Of a stretch of 64,000 nucleotides of DNA, positions 1 through 8,848 are shown one piece after another. How positions within the stretch are numbered: position 1 is the first letter of the stretch; each line of letters opens with the position of its first letter. The notes below the pieces were generated by a model that saw only the letters and a program-made list of their open reading frames with translations, had not been told where the DNA came from and searched no databases. The position numbers and the translations under genes were made by a program. This DNA comes from Pantoea rodasii (GTDB lineage Bacteria; Pseudomonadota; Gammaproteobacteria; Enterobacterales; Enterobacteriaceae), in contig NZ_MLFP01000001.1 in assembly GCF_002095465.1 (NCBI RefSeq), positions 460,704 through 524,703 on the forward strand. Reading direction: 5' to 3'.

Positions 1-1
1 C

Positions 2-370
2 CTGGCGCAAACCCAAAACGAATCGGATTTGATTGGTGGCGTCAGCATGAGTGGCGACCGTTATCTCGATCACACGATGTTCGACATGGTTCAGCGGCAG
101 ACCATCAGCGACAGCCTGAAATTCGGTAAAGAGGTGTTATCGCGTATGGGTCATATCAATCACCTGCATAAACGCACGGTGGATCAGGCGGGTTTCGCGG
201 TACTCAAAGCCCCGGATATTCCATCGATACTGGTGGAGACCGCGTTTATCAGCAATGTCGAGGAGGAGCGTAAGCTGCGCACGCCGCGTTATCAGCATCA
301 GGTGGCTGAGGCGATCCTGCATGGGATTAAGGCGTATTTCGATAAAGGTGCGGTGCTTGCGCATCGTTGA
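2..370 (+). CDS. amiC: N-acetylmuramoyl-L-alanine amidase AmiC, C-terminal part
   Basis: The gene is open at the left edge; about 122 C-terminal codons are present in the frame starting at base 2. AmiC is a periplasmic zinc amidase that cuts the septal peptidoglycan peptide from N-acetylmuramic acid during daughter cell separation and is activated by NlpD, whose gene is also in this window. The visible part carries the family signatures SGDRYLD, the long [20 protein letters not shown] stretch (active-site Glu region) and SNVEEERKL, and ends ALAHR-like close to the E. coli terminus. Position next to initiator tRNAs and mltA matches E. coli amiC rather than amiA or amiB. Confidence 0.93.
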   Translation: MAQTQNESDLIGGVSMSGDRYLDHTMFDMVQRQTISDSLKFGKEVLSRMGHINHLHKRTVDQAGFAVLKAPDIPSILVETAFISNVEEERKLRTPRYQHQVAEAILHGIKAYFDKGAVLAHR

Positions 371-378
371 GAGGAGGG

Positions 379-400
379 CGGCCACTGTGCCGCTTTTTTT
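379..400 (+). terminator. Rho-independent terminator of amiC
   Basis: A 5 bp GC stem GCGGC/GCCGC with loop CACTGT is followed by seven T on the plus strand, starting nine bases after the amiC stop codon. Confidence 0.75.
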
Positions 401-410
401 GACTGGCGAC

Positions 411-440
411 AAAAACAAAAAAACACCCGTTAAGGTGCTT
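411..440 (-). terminator. Terminator of the initiator tRNA operon
   Basis: On the minus strand a short hairpin (AGCACC, loop about TTAACG-like, GGTGTT) is followed by a run of T interrupted by one G. It lies immediately 3' of the last tRNA-fMet. Confidence 0.65.
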
Positions 441-449
441 ATCTGTAAT

Positions 450-526
<77 letters not shown>

Positions 527-576
527 TCCGTCTGACGCTTTTACTACGTTCACATTGTATTCTTCTAAAGACGAAT

Positions 577-653
<77 letters not shown>

Positions 654-666
654 TCCGTGGATGCGC

Positions 667-694
667 ACTATACTCTCGACGCGCGGCGATGCAA
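667..694 (-). promoter_or_regulatory. Promoter of the initiator tRNA operon
   Basis: On the minus strand TTGCAT (689-694) and TATAGT (667-672) are separated by 16 bases and followed by a GC-rich stretch GCGCAT, the kind of discriminator found at stringently controlled stable-RNA promoters. The -10 ends 13 bases before the first tRNA. Confidence 0.7.
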
Positions 695-857
695 CCCCTT
701 TTTGTGTTAAAGCCTTAAATTTACAGCCAGTTGGTGATTAATAGTGCCATTGGGCGATTAATTGTACAGATGTGAGCGCGGTACCCTGTGGCGGATTTCA
801 TTCTCTCTGTCCCTTTGCTATCGTCGCCCTGCAAACAACCGAGAAAAAGAGAACGTA

Positions 858-2006
858 ATGAAAGGACATTGGGCCAAATATGCACTGACTGGCGCGTTTC
901 TCGCGCTTTTAGCGGGCTGTAGTTCTAAACCGACTGACCGTGGTCAGCAATATATAGATGGCAAACTGAATCAGCCGCTTGGGCTGGTTAATGAACCGAA
1001 TGCCAAAGGGCGCCCTGTTAACGGCCGCGATTTTGGCGTGCAGGTGCAACAGATTCAGGGGGCATCATCCGGGTTGTATAGCCGCAACACCGGCACTTAC
1101 AGCGCGATCCAGAACTGGCTGCTCTCCGGCGCCGATACCCGTCAGCTGAGCCAGTTCGGTTTAAATGCTTATCAGATGGAAGGTACCGATAACTACGGTA
1201 ACGTGCAGTTCACCGGTTACTACACGCCTGTGGTGGAAGCACGCTATACCCGCCAGGGTGAGTTCCAGTACCCGATTTATCGCATGCCCCCGCGCCCGCG
1301 CGGCCAGAAGTTGCCGAGCCGTGCTTCTATATATAGTGGCGGACTCGATGAACGTTACGTGATCGCCTGGAGCAACTCGCTGATCGATAACTTTATGATG
1401 GACGTGCAGGGCAGCGGCTACGTTGATTTCGGTGACGGCCGTCCAATGCGCTTCTTTGGCTACGGCGGCAAAAATGGCTGGGCCTATCACAGCGTTGGTA
1501 AAGAGCTGATCGATCGCGGTGAAGTGAAGCGTGAAGATATGTCGATGCAGGCGATTCGCCAGTGGGCACAAGATCATTCGCCGGAGCAGGTGCGTAATGT
1601 CCTCGAGACTAACCAGTCATTCGTGTTCTTTAAGCCGGAAGAGTATGTGCCGGTGCGTGGTGCCAGTGCGGTGCCTTTGATTGCCAAAGCGTCTGTGGCC
1701 TCCGATCGTTCATTGATTCCTGCAGGCACGGCATTGTTAGCCGAAGTGCCGCAGTTGAATGAGAAGGGCAAGTTCAACGGCAAGTATGAGATGCGACTGA
1801 TGGTGGCACTGGATGTTGGCGGAGCGATTAAAGGCCAACACTTCGACATCTATCAGGGTGTCGGGCCGGATGCGGCGCACCTTGCCGGCTTCTACAATCA
1901 CTACGGCCGCGTCTGGGTGTTGAAAGCCGCGCCGGGTGCCGGACAGCCGTTGTTTAGCAATCCGCAGAATGGCAATAATGGTTCACTGATTATCGGGGCG
2001 AATTGA
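858..2006 (+). CDS. mltA: Membrane-bound lytic murein transglycosylase A
   Basis: MltA cleaves the MurNAc-GlcNAc bond of peptidoglycan to give 1,6-anhydromuropeptides and is an outer-membrane lipoprotein. The 382-residue product (E. coli 365) starts with a lipoprotein signal whose lipobox LAGC places the lipidated Cys at residue 21. The catalytic region YEMRLMVALDVGGAIKGQHF with the family Asp and the following DIYQGVGPDA are intact near the C-terminus. I chose the ATG at 858 because it directly precedes the signal peptide; an upstream in-frame extension has no lipoprotein character. Flanked by the initiator tRNAs and tcdA as in E. coli. Confidence 0.96.
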   Translation: MKGHWAKYALTGAFLALLAGCSSKPTDRGQQYIDGKLNQPLGLVNEPNAKGRPVNGRDFGVQVQQIQGASSGLYSRNTGTYSAIQNWLLSGADTRQLSQFGLNAYQMEGTDNYGNVQFTGYYTPVVEARYTRQGEFQYPIYRMPPRPRGQKLPSRASIYSGGLDERYVIAWSNSLIDNFMMDVQGSGYVDFGDGRPMRFFGYGGKNGWAYHSVGKELIDRGEVKREDMSMQAIRQWAQDHSPEQVRNVLETNQSFVFFKPEEYVPVRGASAVPLIAKASVASDRSLIPAGTALLAEVPQLNEKGKFNGKYEMRLMVALDVGGAIKGQHFDIYQGVGPDAAHLAGFYNHYGRVWVLKAAPGAGQPLFSNPQNGNNGSLIIGAN

Positions 2007-2019
2007 TATTCTTCCCTGC

Positions 2020-2052
2020 GGCAAATCAGCGGGAGTATTTAACTGATTTGCC
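2020..2052. other. Inverted repeat between mltA and tcdA
   Basis: A perfect 10 bp stem GGCAAATCAG/CTGATTTGCC begins 14 bases after the mltA stop. There is no T run, so it may be a weak terminator, an RNA-stabilising hairpin or an operator. Confidence 0.35.
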
Positions 2053-2139
2053 ATGGGTCGCCAATAAGGGCGACTCAACGAGTCCTTCACTGTTTCTGTA
2101 AGGGTGCGCATGCATGCGCACCGCATCAAAAGGTTTGAT

Positions 2140-2945
2140 ATGAAAGAAGTCAGCGACGCCTGGCGGCAACGTTTTGGCGGCACGGCGCGTTTGTACGGGC
2201 AGGACGCACTGCAGCGTTTTGCCGACGCCCATTTTTGTGTGATTGGTATTGGTGGCGTGGGTTCATGGTCTGCTGAAGCGCTGGCACGCACCGGAATCGG
2301 TAAAATCACGCTGATCGACATGGATGATGTCTGCATCACCAACACCAATCGCCAGATTCATGCCCTGCAAGGCAAAGTGGGACAAGCGAAAACCGAGGTG
2401 ATGGCGGAGCGGATTCGCGCCATTAATCCGGAGTGCGAAGTGACCTGCATTGATGATTTCATCACGCCGGATAACACCGCTGAGTTGCTGTCGGCGGGTT
2501 TGATTACGTGATTGATGCGATAGACAGCGTGCGCCCCAAAGCGGCGCTGATTGCGTGGTGTCGTCGTAACAAAATCCCGTTAGTCACCACCGGCGGGGCG
2601 GGCGGACAAATCGATCCGACGCAGATTCAGGTCAGTGATTTAGCCAAAACCATTCAGGATCCGCTGGCGGCAAAACTGCGTGAGCGACTGAAAGGCGACT
2701 TTGGTGTGGTGAAGAACAGCAAAGGCAAGTTAGGGATTGATTGCGTGTTTTCCACCGAGGCGCTGGTTTATCCTCAGCTGGATGGCAGCGTCTGTACTTC
2801 CAAAAGCACCGCTGAAGGGCCAAAACGTATGGATTGCGCGGCGGGTTTTGGTGCGGCCACCATGGTGACCGCCACATTCGGCTTTATCGCTGTTTCACAC
2901 GCGCTGAAGAAGTTTCTCGCTCGCGCGGCGCGTCAGGCTGCTTGA
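2140..2945 (+). CDS. tcdA: tRNA threonylcarbamoyladenosine dehydratase TcdA (CsdL), frameshifted
   Basis: TcdA is an E1-like ATP-dependent enzyme that cyclises t6A37 of ANN-decoding tRNAs to ct6A. The nucleotide-binding motif [10 protein letters not shown] lies near residues 34-43, followed by the DMDDV acidic motif and [10 protein letters not shown]. The frame is broken at 2499-2501: as given, translation ends at GLIT around 2511, while the next frame resumes with [11 protein letters not shown] and runs to 2945. Adding one T to the TTT run restores [10 protein letters not shown], the expected family sequence, over the whole length. Outside that point it is well conserved. It converges on csdE with a 13-base overlap of the coding ends; CsdA and CsdE deliver sulfur-relay chemistry to this protein. 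Confidence 0.9.
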
Positions 2946-3382
2946 TGCATCCGCGCGGTGCGTTGCACTGCATCGGCCAACGCCTTTAAGCCGCTGCTGC
3001 GTGAGGCGCTGAGCTGTGCGCGCAGGCCTAAGGTATCAAACAACGCCAGCGGATCTTGTGCTAATAGGTCCGCTGGCGTTTTGCCTTCTACTGCGGTCAG
3101 CAGCACCGCCAGCAATCCGCGCACAATGCGGCCTTCGCTGTCGCCATAGAAGTGCAGTTTGCCGTTCGGCAGCAGCTGGCTGCTGAGCCATACCCGATTT
3201 TCACAGCCGCTGAGTTCAATATCTGCCGTTTTTACCTCCTCTGCCAGAGCAGGTAACTGGCGGCTGAGCTGGATCAGCTGGCGATAGCGATCTTCCCACT
3301 GATGAAAATGGGTAAATTTTTCGGTCAGGCTGGCTTCAGTAATCACATCACCAAACGGATGCGGACCAATCAGGGTCGTCAT
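2933..3382 (-). CDS. csdE: Cysteine desulfuration protein CsdE
   Basis: CsdE is a SufE-like partner that accepts persulfide sulfur from CsdA. The product is about 149 residues (E. coli 147) with the acceptor Cys in LSGCENRVW at residue 60 and the conserved [16 protein letters not shown] segment. I chose the ATG at 3382, four bases after the csdA stop and aligned with the E. coli start; a GTG at 3394 would add four residues and overlap csdA. It forms a transcriptional unit with csdA and ends tail to tail with tcdA. Confidence 0.94.
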   Translation of the reverse strand: MTTLIGPHPFGDVITEASLTEKFTHFHQWEDRYRQLIQLSRQLPALAEEVKTADIELSGCENRVWLSSQLLPNGKLHFYGDSEGRIVRGLLAVLLTAVEGKTPADLLAQDPLALFDTLGLRAQLSASRSSGLKALADAVQRTARMHQAA

Positions 3383-3386
3383 AGCG

Positions 3387-4592
3387 TTATTCACTCAGCA
3401 GTTCTACGGCATGATGCATGGCGCGCACCAGCGCATCCACGTCCTGCAAATTATTATACGGGGCGAATGACACGCGTAACGTACCACTGACGCCCAGCGC
3501 CGCCATTAAGGGCTGGGCGCAGTGTTGCCCGGCTCGCAGCGCAATGCCCTGTTCTGCCAGCAAGGTGACAATATCACTGTGATGGATACCCTCAATATCA
3601 AACGCCAGCAGGCTGGCATTGCCGCAGCGGAAACTGCGGAAACCGGGAATTTCACTCAACTGCTCTTCGGCCAAACTGGCTAACTGCTGGCTCCACATCT
3701 CGGCCTTTTCGGCGTGATGCTGTGACAGCCACTCCAGCGCGGCGCTCAGGCCCACCACGCCAGCGACGTTTGGCGTACCGGCCTCAAAACGCCACGGCAC
3801 CGGTTGGGGCGTGAAGCCGTTAAAATCGACCTGCGTCAGCATCTTGCCGCCGCCTTGCCACGCATCCATCTCTTCCAGCAGTTCGGCTTTGCCGTAAAGC
3901 GCCCCGATGCCCATTGGGCCATACAATTTATGGGCGGAGAAGGCATAAAAGTCGATATCCAGCGCCTGAACATTCGGTGGGGCATGCACGATACCCTGGG
4001 CACCGTCCACCATCACTTTTGCGCCGACGCGATGCGCCAGCGTAATGGCCTGAGCGAGATCCGGACAGCCGCCGGTGACATTCGACATCTGGCCGATCGC
4101 CAGCAGTTTGGTTCGCGCGTTGAGCAGTTGCGGAAGCAGGCTGATATCCGGCAGACGATCTGCGCCAATCGGCCATTTCACCAGCTTCGCGCCGCGAGCC
4201 TGCGCGACCATCAGCCACGGCACCAGATTGGCATGATGTTCTGCTTCGCTCACCACAATCTCATCGCCCGGCTGTAAGCGTGGTGCCAGCCAGCTGTTGG
4301 CCACCAGGTTAATCGCTTCCGTGGTGCCGCGCGTCCAGATTATCTGGCGGTCATCGGCGGCATGGATCAAGTTGGCCACCCGTCCGCGCGCCTGCTCGTA
4401 CTTTTCGGTTAAGGCGCGAGCGGCTTTAAACTGACTGCGATGCACGGTGCCCGCACTCAAGCTGTAAAAATTTGCCGTGGCGTCAATCACCGCCTGTGGC
4501 TTTAACGTTGTGGCGGCGCTATCGAGGTACACGCCAGCATCGCTTAACGCTGGAAACTGCGCGCGGAAGGCGGTTGGGGAGAAGATGGTCAT
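3387..4592 (-). CDS. csdA: Cysteine desulfurase CsdA
   Basis: A PLP enzyme that releases sulfur (or selenium) from cysteine as a protein-bound persulfide. At 401 residues it equals the E. coli protein. Visible features are the N-terminal [11 protein letters not shown], the PLP-binding Lys in [11 protein letters not shown], the DGAQG aspartate region, and the catalytic Cys in RAGQHCAQP. The start at 4592 gives [10 protein letters not shown], aligning with family starts; a longer frame upstream has no family resemblance. It is followed closely by csdE. Confidence 0.96.
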   Translation of the reverse strand: MTIFSPTAFRAQFPALSDAGVYLDSAATTLKPQAVIDATANFYSLSAGTVHRSQFKAARALTEKYEQARGRVANLIHAADDRQIIWTRGTTEAINLVANSWLAPRLQPGDEIVVSEAEHHANLVPWLMVAQARGAKLVKWPIGADRLPDISLLPQLLNARTKLLAIGQMSNVTGGCPDLAQAITLAHRVGAKVMVDGAQGIVHAPPNVQALDIDFYAFSAHKLYGPMGIGALYGKAELLEEMDAWQGGGKMLTQVDFNGFTPQPVPWRFEAGTPNVAGVVGLSAALEWLSQHHAEKAEMWSQQLASLAEEQLSEIPGFRSFRCGNASLLAFDIEGIHHSDIVTLLAEQGIALRAGQHCAQPLMAALGVSGTLRVSFAPYNNLQDVDALVRAMHHAVELLSE

Positions 4593-4799
4593 ACTAAACC
4601 CACTGTATTCATTTTTAGGACCAGGCCGAAAGCCGGCCGGTTCGCTGGCAAAGCTGGAAAAGCGCGTTATGCTAATTATTGCAAGGTTTGAACCGATACC
4701 CGCATAACGAATCGACATTATCAGTCGAAATCACTTTTTGCTGCCTCTGGTCAGCGCATGCGGGTGGTTTAATGCAATCAATCTGCAAGGAGATAGAAG

Positions 4800-5024
4800 A
4801 TGAAAAAACTCGCCGCAGTGCTGGCCGTGTGTACCATGGCCTTTACCCTGGCTGCTTGTTCCAGCAATTATGTCATGCATACTAATGATGGTCGCACCAT
4901 TGTTGCCGCTGGCAAACCGAAAGTTGACGATGATACCGGTATGATCAGTTATAAAGATGCCAATGGCAACGAGCAGCAGATTAACCGTACAGATGTAAAA
5001 GAAATGGTTGAGATGGGGCAGTAA
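4800..5024 (+). CDS. ygdI: YgdI/YgdR family small lipoprotein
   Basis: A 74-residue predicted lipoprotein with lipobox LAAC (Cys20) and a conserved C-terminal domain: YVMHTNDGRTIV and DTGMISYKDANG match E. coli YgdI almost exactly. This small-barrel family (DUF903) has no firmly established role. AGGAGA precedes the ATG. It lies between csdA and gcvB as in E. coli and shares a terminator region with gcvB, which runs toward it. Confidence 0.93.
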   Translation: MKKLAAVLAVCTMAFTLAACSSNYVMHTNDGRTIVAAGKPKVDDDTGMISYKDANGNEQQINRTDVKEMVEMGQ

Positions 5025-5033
5025 GCTTTAGAT

Positions 5034-5060
5034 AAAAAAAAGCACCGCAATTTGCGGTGC
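5034..5060. terminator. Terminator of gcvB, probably shared with ygdI
   Basis: GCACCGCAA/TTGCGGTGC stem with a T run on the minus strand at 5034-5040. It begins ten bases after the ygdI stop, so it also sits where a ygdI terminator would be, though the plus-strand tail ACTTAAAAT is a poor T tract. Confidence 0.75.
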
Positions 5061-5230
5061 TACTTAAAATCACTTGGACAGACAGGGTAAATCTACAGGA
5101 ATTAAAAGCTTGATCTGCAATCGTCAGATCAAAATGCAAACACAACATCACGACCACAAGCCAAAAGCTCTCCAAAAGTCTGCGATCTCTCGCACGTTTC
5201 CAGAAATCTTTTCGTTCCGGCTCAGGAAGT
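5034..5230 (-). ncRNA. gcvB: Small regulatory RNA GcvB
   Basis: Read on the minus strand the RNA begins ACTTCCTGAGCCGGAACG, the E. coli GcvB 5' end, and ends in the hairpin AGCACCGCAA/TTGCGGTGCT followed by a T run. The G/U-rich R1 seed region (around 5137-5157 on this strand, reading TGATGTTGTGTTTGC) and the segment TTTACCCTGTCTGTCC are present. GcvB is an Hfq-dependent repressor of many amino-acid and peptide transport mRNAs. About 197 nt compared with about 205 in E. coli; the R1 repeat is shorter. It is divergent from gcvA, its known activator. Confidence 0.95.
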
Positions 5231-5236
5231 GCGGCA

Positions 5237-5265
5237 ACTATAGGTATTTGCTGGAGCTTCCTCAA
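5237..5265 (-). promoter_or_regulatory. gcvB promoter
   Basis: On the minus strand TTGAGG (5260-5265) and TATAGT (5237-5242) are 17 bases apart, and the -10 ends six bases before the inferred GcvB 5' end at 5230. GcvA sites are expected upstream, in the gap to gcvA, but I could not place them with confidence. Confidence 0.75.
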
Positions 5266-5359
5266 CGGACAATTTATAATGTCTCGGATTAAAAAAACTA
5301 ATACGTAACGACTTTGTATAAGTTGGACGATGACCTTATGAATCCGCACACGGAAAACC

Positions 5360-6277
5360 ATGTCAAAACGCCTTCCACCGCTTAATGCTTTACGCGTCTT
5401 CGATGCTGCAGCCCGCCATTTAAGCTTCACAAAAGCCGCTGAAGAGCTGTTCGTTACCCAGGCAGCTGTCAGCCACCAGATTAAATCTCTGGAAGATTTC
5501 CTCGGCCTAAAGCTGTTTCGGCGGAGGAATCGTTCGCTTTTACTTACGGAAGAAGGTCAAAGCTACTATTTGGATATCAAGGAGATCTTCTCTGCGATCA
5601 ACGATGCTACGCGTAAACTTCAGGCGCGCAGTGCCAAGGGTGCTTTAACCGTCAGCCTGCTGCCGAGTTTTGCCATTCAGTGGCTGGTGCCACGCCTTTC
5701 CAGCTTTAATATGGCTTATCCGGGCATCGATGTGCGTATCCAGGCGGTCGACCGTGATGAAGAGAAGCTAGCCGATGATGTAGACGTGGCTATTTTCTAC
5801 GGCCGCGGCAACTGGCCGGGGCTGCGTGTTGAAAAGCTGTATGCCGAATATTTGTTGCCGGTCTGCTCGCCGATGCTGCTGACCGGCGACAATCCGCTGA
5901 AAACAACGGCCGATTTGGCACACTTCACGCTGTTGCATGACGCCTCGCGGCGCGACTGGCAGTCCTACATTCGTCAGCTAGGATTGCAGCACATTAATGT
6001 GCAGCAGGGACCGATTTTCAGCCACAGCGCGATGGTGCTACAGGCCGCTATTCACGGCCAGGGCGTTGCGCTCGCCAATAATGTGATGGCGCAGAGTGAA
6101 ATTGAAGCCGGGCGGTTGGTCTGTCCATTTAATGACGTATTAGTCAGTAAAAATGCTTTTTATCTGGTTTGTCATGACAGCCAGGCAGAACTGGGTAAAA
6201 TAGCCGCCTTTCGTCAGTGGATCCTGGAAAAAGCCGCAGTTGAACAAGAAAAATTCCGCTTTCGCTACGATCACTAA
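5360..6277 (+). CDS. gcvA: LysR-type glycine cleavage system regulator GcvA
   Basis: A 305-residue LysR-family regulator that activates the glycine cleavage operon when glycine is present and represses it otherwise, and also controls gcvB. The N-terminal winged helix-turn-helix covers roughly residues 6-65 (LSFTKAAEELFVTQAAVSHQ is its core), followed by a substrate-binding-type effector domain with PRLSSF and DVDVAIFYGRG. The length equals E. coli GcvA. The divergent gcvB gene and 129-base gap are the E. coli arrangement. Confidence 0.96.
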   Translation: MSKRLPPLNALRVFDAAARHLSFTKAAEELFVTQAAVSHQIKSLEDFLGLKLFRRRNRSLLLTEEGQSYYLDIKEIFSAINDATRKLQARSAKGALTVSLLPSFAIQWLVPRLSSFNMAYPGIDVRIQAVDRDEEKLADDVDVAIFYGRGNWPGLRVEKLYAEYLLPVCSPMLLTGDNPLKTTADLAHFTLLHDASRRDWQSYIRQLGLQHINVQQGPIFSHSAMVLQAAIHGQGVALANNVMAQSEIEAGRLVCPFNDVLVSKNAFYLVCHDSQAELGKIAAFRQWILEKAAVEQEKFRFRYDH

Positions 6278-6327
6278 TGCGTTGAGTGCTGCACAGTGAT
6301 GTGCAGTTTCATTCTGAGGAAGAATAA

Positions 6328-6723
6328 ATGTCCAGTCGTGCCATGTTTGTGTTTGCCGCCATCAGCGGATTCCTGCTGGTGGCATTTGGTGCTTTTGGGG
6401 CGCACGTGCTGAGCAAGTCGCTTGGCCCAGCCGAAATGGCGTGGATTCATACCGGCCTTGAATATCAGGCTTATCACACGCTGGCGGTCATTGGTCTGGG
6501 TGCAGCGATGCTGCGCCGCGCCAATATCTGGTTTTACTGGAGTAGCGCTGCATTAGCGCTCGGCACCGTGTTGTTCAGTGGCAGCCTGTATTGTTTGGCG
6601 CTGTCACACTTAAAGTTTTGGGTTTTTGTCACGCCAGTGGGAGGATTGTTCTTCCTGATAGGCTGGTTCTTGATGTTGATTGGCGCATTGCGTCTTAAAC
6701 GAAAGGCGGATCGCCATGAATAA
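6328..6723 (+). CDS. ygdD: DUF423 family inner membrane protein YgdD
   Basis: A 131-residue hydrophobic protein with about four predicted membrane segments, beginning with the [20 protein letters not shown] helix and containing the conserved [14 protein letters not shown] motif of DUF423. Function is unknown. GAGGAA precedes the ATG. Its end overlaps rlmM by eight bases, indicating translational coupling. Confidence 0.93.
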   Translation: MSSRAMFVFAAISGFLLVAFGAFGAHVLSKSLGPAEMAWIHTGLEYQAYHTLAVIGLGAAMLRRANIWFYWSSAALALGTVLFSGSLYCLALSHLKFWVFVTPVGGLFFLIGWFLMLIGALRLKRKADRHE

Positions 6724-7815
6724 AGTTTTGCTCTATTGCCGTCCTGGCTTTGAGAAAGAGTGTGCGGCAGAAATCAGTGCCAAAGCGACCGAGCGTGAGA
6801 TTTTTGGTTTTGCGCGCGTCAAAGATGATTCCGGCTATGTGCTTTATGAGTGCTATCAGCAGGAAGATGCTGAAAAACTGATTCAAACGCTGCCGTTTTC
6901 TGAGCTGATTTTTGCACGCCAGATGCTGGTGGTGGGCGAACTGCTGCGCGACCTGCCGCAGGAAGATCGTATTTCCCCTATCGTGGGTATGCTGACCGGC
7001 GTGGTGGAAAAAGGCGGTGATCTGCGTGTCGAAGTGCCGGATACGAATCAGGCGAAAGAACTCACCAAGTTCTGCCGCAAGCTGACCGTACCGCTGCGTG
7101 CCAGCCTGCGTGAAAGCAAAATTCTGCTCAACTACGAATCGCCGAAGCGTCCAGTGGTGCACGTGTTCTTTATTGCACCGGGCACCTGCTATGTCGGATA
7201 TTCACTGCCAGAGAACAATTCACCGTTCTATATGGGCATCCCGCGTCTCAAGTTCCCATCTGATGCGCCAAGCCGTTCGACTTTAAAGCTGGAAGAGGCA
7301 TTCCATGTCTTCATCCCGGCCGATGAGTGGGAAGAACGTTTAGGCAGTGGCATGTATGCGGTTGATCTGGGCGCTTGCCCCGGTGGCTGGACCTATCAAT
7401 TGGTTAAACACAGCATGTGGGTGTATGCCGTGGACAACGGCCCGATGGCACCGAGCCTGATGGACACCGGACAGGTTACCCACTGCCGCGAGGATGGGTT
7501 CAAATACCGTCCCGCGCGCAGCAACATCAGCTGGCTGGTGTGTGACATGGTGGAAAACCAGTGCGCGTGGCCAGTTTGATGACCGAGTGGCTGGTCAATG
7601 GCTGGTGCCGTGAGGCGATCTTCAACCTCAAGCTGCCAATGAAAAAGCGCTACGAAGAAGTGACGCAAAACCTGGCAATGATCGATGAAGCGTTGAAAGA
7701 GAAGGGCATCAATGCAGAGATCCAGGCGCGTCAGCTGTATCACGATCGTGAAGAAGTGACCGTTCACGTGCGCCGCCTTTGGGCGGCAGTGGGCGGCCGT
7801 CGCGACGAACGCTAA
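6716..7815 (+). CDS. rlmM: 23S rRNA C2498 2'-O-methyltransferase RlmM, frameshifted
   Basis: RlmM uses SAM to methylate the ribose of C2498 in domain V of 23S rRNA. An N-terminal THUMP-like domain is followed by a Rossmann methyltransferase with the SAM motif [14 protein letters not shown]. The reading frame breaks at 7554-7557 (GAAAACC): as given it ends with [11 protein letters not shown], whereas one additional A gives [13 protein letters not shown] and joins directly to a frame ending [17 protein letters not shown] at 7815, the normal C-terminus. With the correction the length is 366 residues, equal to E. coli. Start at 6716 gives [12 protein letters not shown]. Confidence 0.92.
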
Positions 7816-7820
7816 TCCTG

Positions 7821-7940
7821 CTTCATACTTTGCACTACAGCGGCGTTGGCTGCGCTTGCTCGCCCCGGTCACATACTGACGTATGCTCCCGGGGACTCAC
7901 GCACTTGCCGCCTTGCTGTAGCACAAATTATTTCGCAGGA
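7821..7940. repeat. ERIC (intergenic repeat unit) element
   Basis: About 120 bases with the central ERIC palindrome: GCTCGCCCCGGTCACATACT facing GTATGCTCCCGGGGACTCAC, closely resembling the conserved cores used as ERIC markers, flanked by complementary outer arms (TGCACTACAGCGGCG and CCGCCTTGCTGTAGCA). Non-coding, non-autonomous, located between convergent rlmM and xni. Confidence 0.85.
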
Positions 7941-7982
7941 TGCATTTCCCGTCATACTTCGCTGGATTTCCCGGGTTCAAAC

Positions 7983-8006
7983 TGTAGCGGCGCAATTTAT
8001 TGCGCA
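7983..8006. repeat. REP-like half element
   Basis: GTAGCGGCGCAATTTATTGC-type imperfect palindrome, the same family as the paired elements at 23193, 33770 and 39517. Here only one half is clear; a GTGCGGC/GCCGCAC stem follows at 8027-8046. Confidence 0.65.
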
Positions 8007-8054
8007 TGTTGTGAGGCTCGCAGGTGTGTGCGGCAGAAACGCCGCACAGATCAT

Positions 8055-8810
8055 TTACGCCTTATAGCGCAACGTATTCAAATTCCCCTGCAATTCCAAA
8101 TCGCGTTTTAACGTTGAAACCTGGCGGCAAATCTCTGCCATCTCTCGGTGATCGCGCAATTTCTTTTGCCACTTTTCAGGGACCTGGTCGAACTGCTGAT
8201 ACAGGGCTTCCAGCGTACCAAACTGCGTGAGCAGTTCACGGGCGCTTTTGGGGCCGATGCCGGTAACGCCGGGAATCTTGCTGCTGCTGATACCGCACAG
8301 CCCCCAGTAATCGGGCAACTGCGCGGGCGTGACACCGAACTCCTGTTCGATAAAAGGCACGTCCAGCCAGCGTTTTTGGAAGTAATCACGGATGCGGATA
8401 TTGGGCGCCAATAGCTGGCAATAGCCTTTATCGGTGGAGACGATAGTCGCTTGATGGCCAGCATCGGCCATTTTTACCGCCAGCGTGGCGGCGAGATCGT
8501 CGGCTTCGTCGAGATCGGCGACCCAGCAACGCACGCCGACAGCTTCAAACGCCTGCTGGATGGCGGGCATCTCCAGCTGCAAATCGTCTGGCATCGCAGG
8601 GCGACCGGCTTTGTAATCGGGCAGCAGCTGATGCCGCCAACCGGGGTGGCGCTCGTGACTATCAAACACCGCGACCACGTGTGTCGGCTGTGTGTGAACT
8701 AACAGTTGATGCAAGGCGGCCACGCAAGCTTCGCGACACGGTGTGCCCTGCACGGCATGCAAGCGACGGATCAGGTTCAGCGCATCAATGATCAGAAGAT
8801 GAAACGACAT
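8055..8810 (-). CDS. xni: Flap endonuclease-like exonuclease IX (Xni)
   Basis: A 251-residue member of the 5'-3' exonuclease/FEN family, the same length as E. coli Xni. It carries the N-terminal [12 protein letters not shown], the metal-binding [11 protein letters not shown] acidic cluster, [10 protein letters not shown], and the helix-hairpin-helix [17 protein letters not shown] near residues 180-200. Family proteins bind flap and primer DNA. It converges with rlmM across the ERIC/REP gap; ppnN lies upstream in the same orientation. Confidence 0.95.
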   Translation of the reverse strand: MSFHLLIIDALNLIRRLHAVQGTPCREACVAALHQLLVHTQPTHVVAVFDSHERHPGWRHQLLPDYKAGRPAMPDDLQLEMPAIQQAFEAVGVRCWVADLDEADDLAATLAVKMADAGHQATIVSTDKGYCQLLAPNIRIRDYFQKRWLDVPFIEQEFGVTPAQLPDYWGLCGISSSKIPGVTGIGPKSARELLTQFGTLEALYQQFDQVPEKWQKKLRDHREMAEICRQVSTLKRDLELQGNLNTLRYKA

Positions 8811-8848
8811 AGTGATAGCGGCAGCCCGCAGGCTGCCTTCCTGGTGGG

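Noticed and set aside
7779..8230. Several short frames between rlmM and xni
   Set aside because: They translate the ERIC and REP repeats and the antisense of xni; no conserved protein feature.
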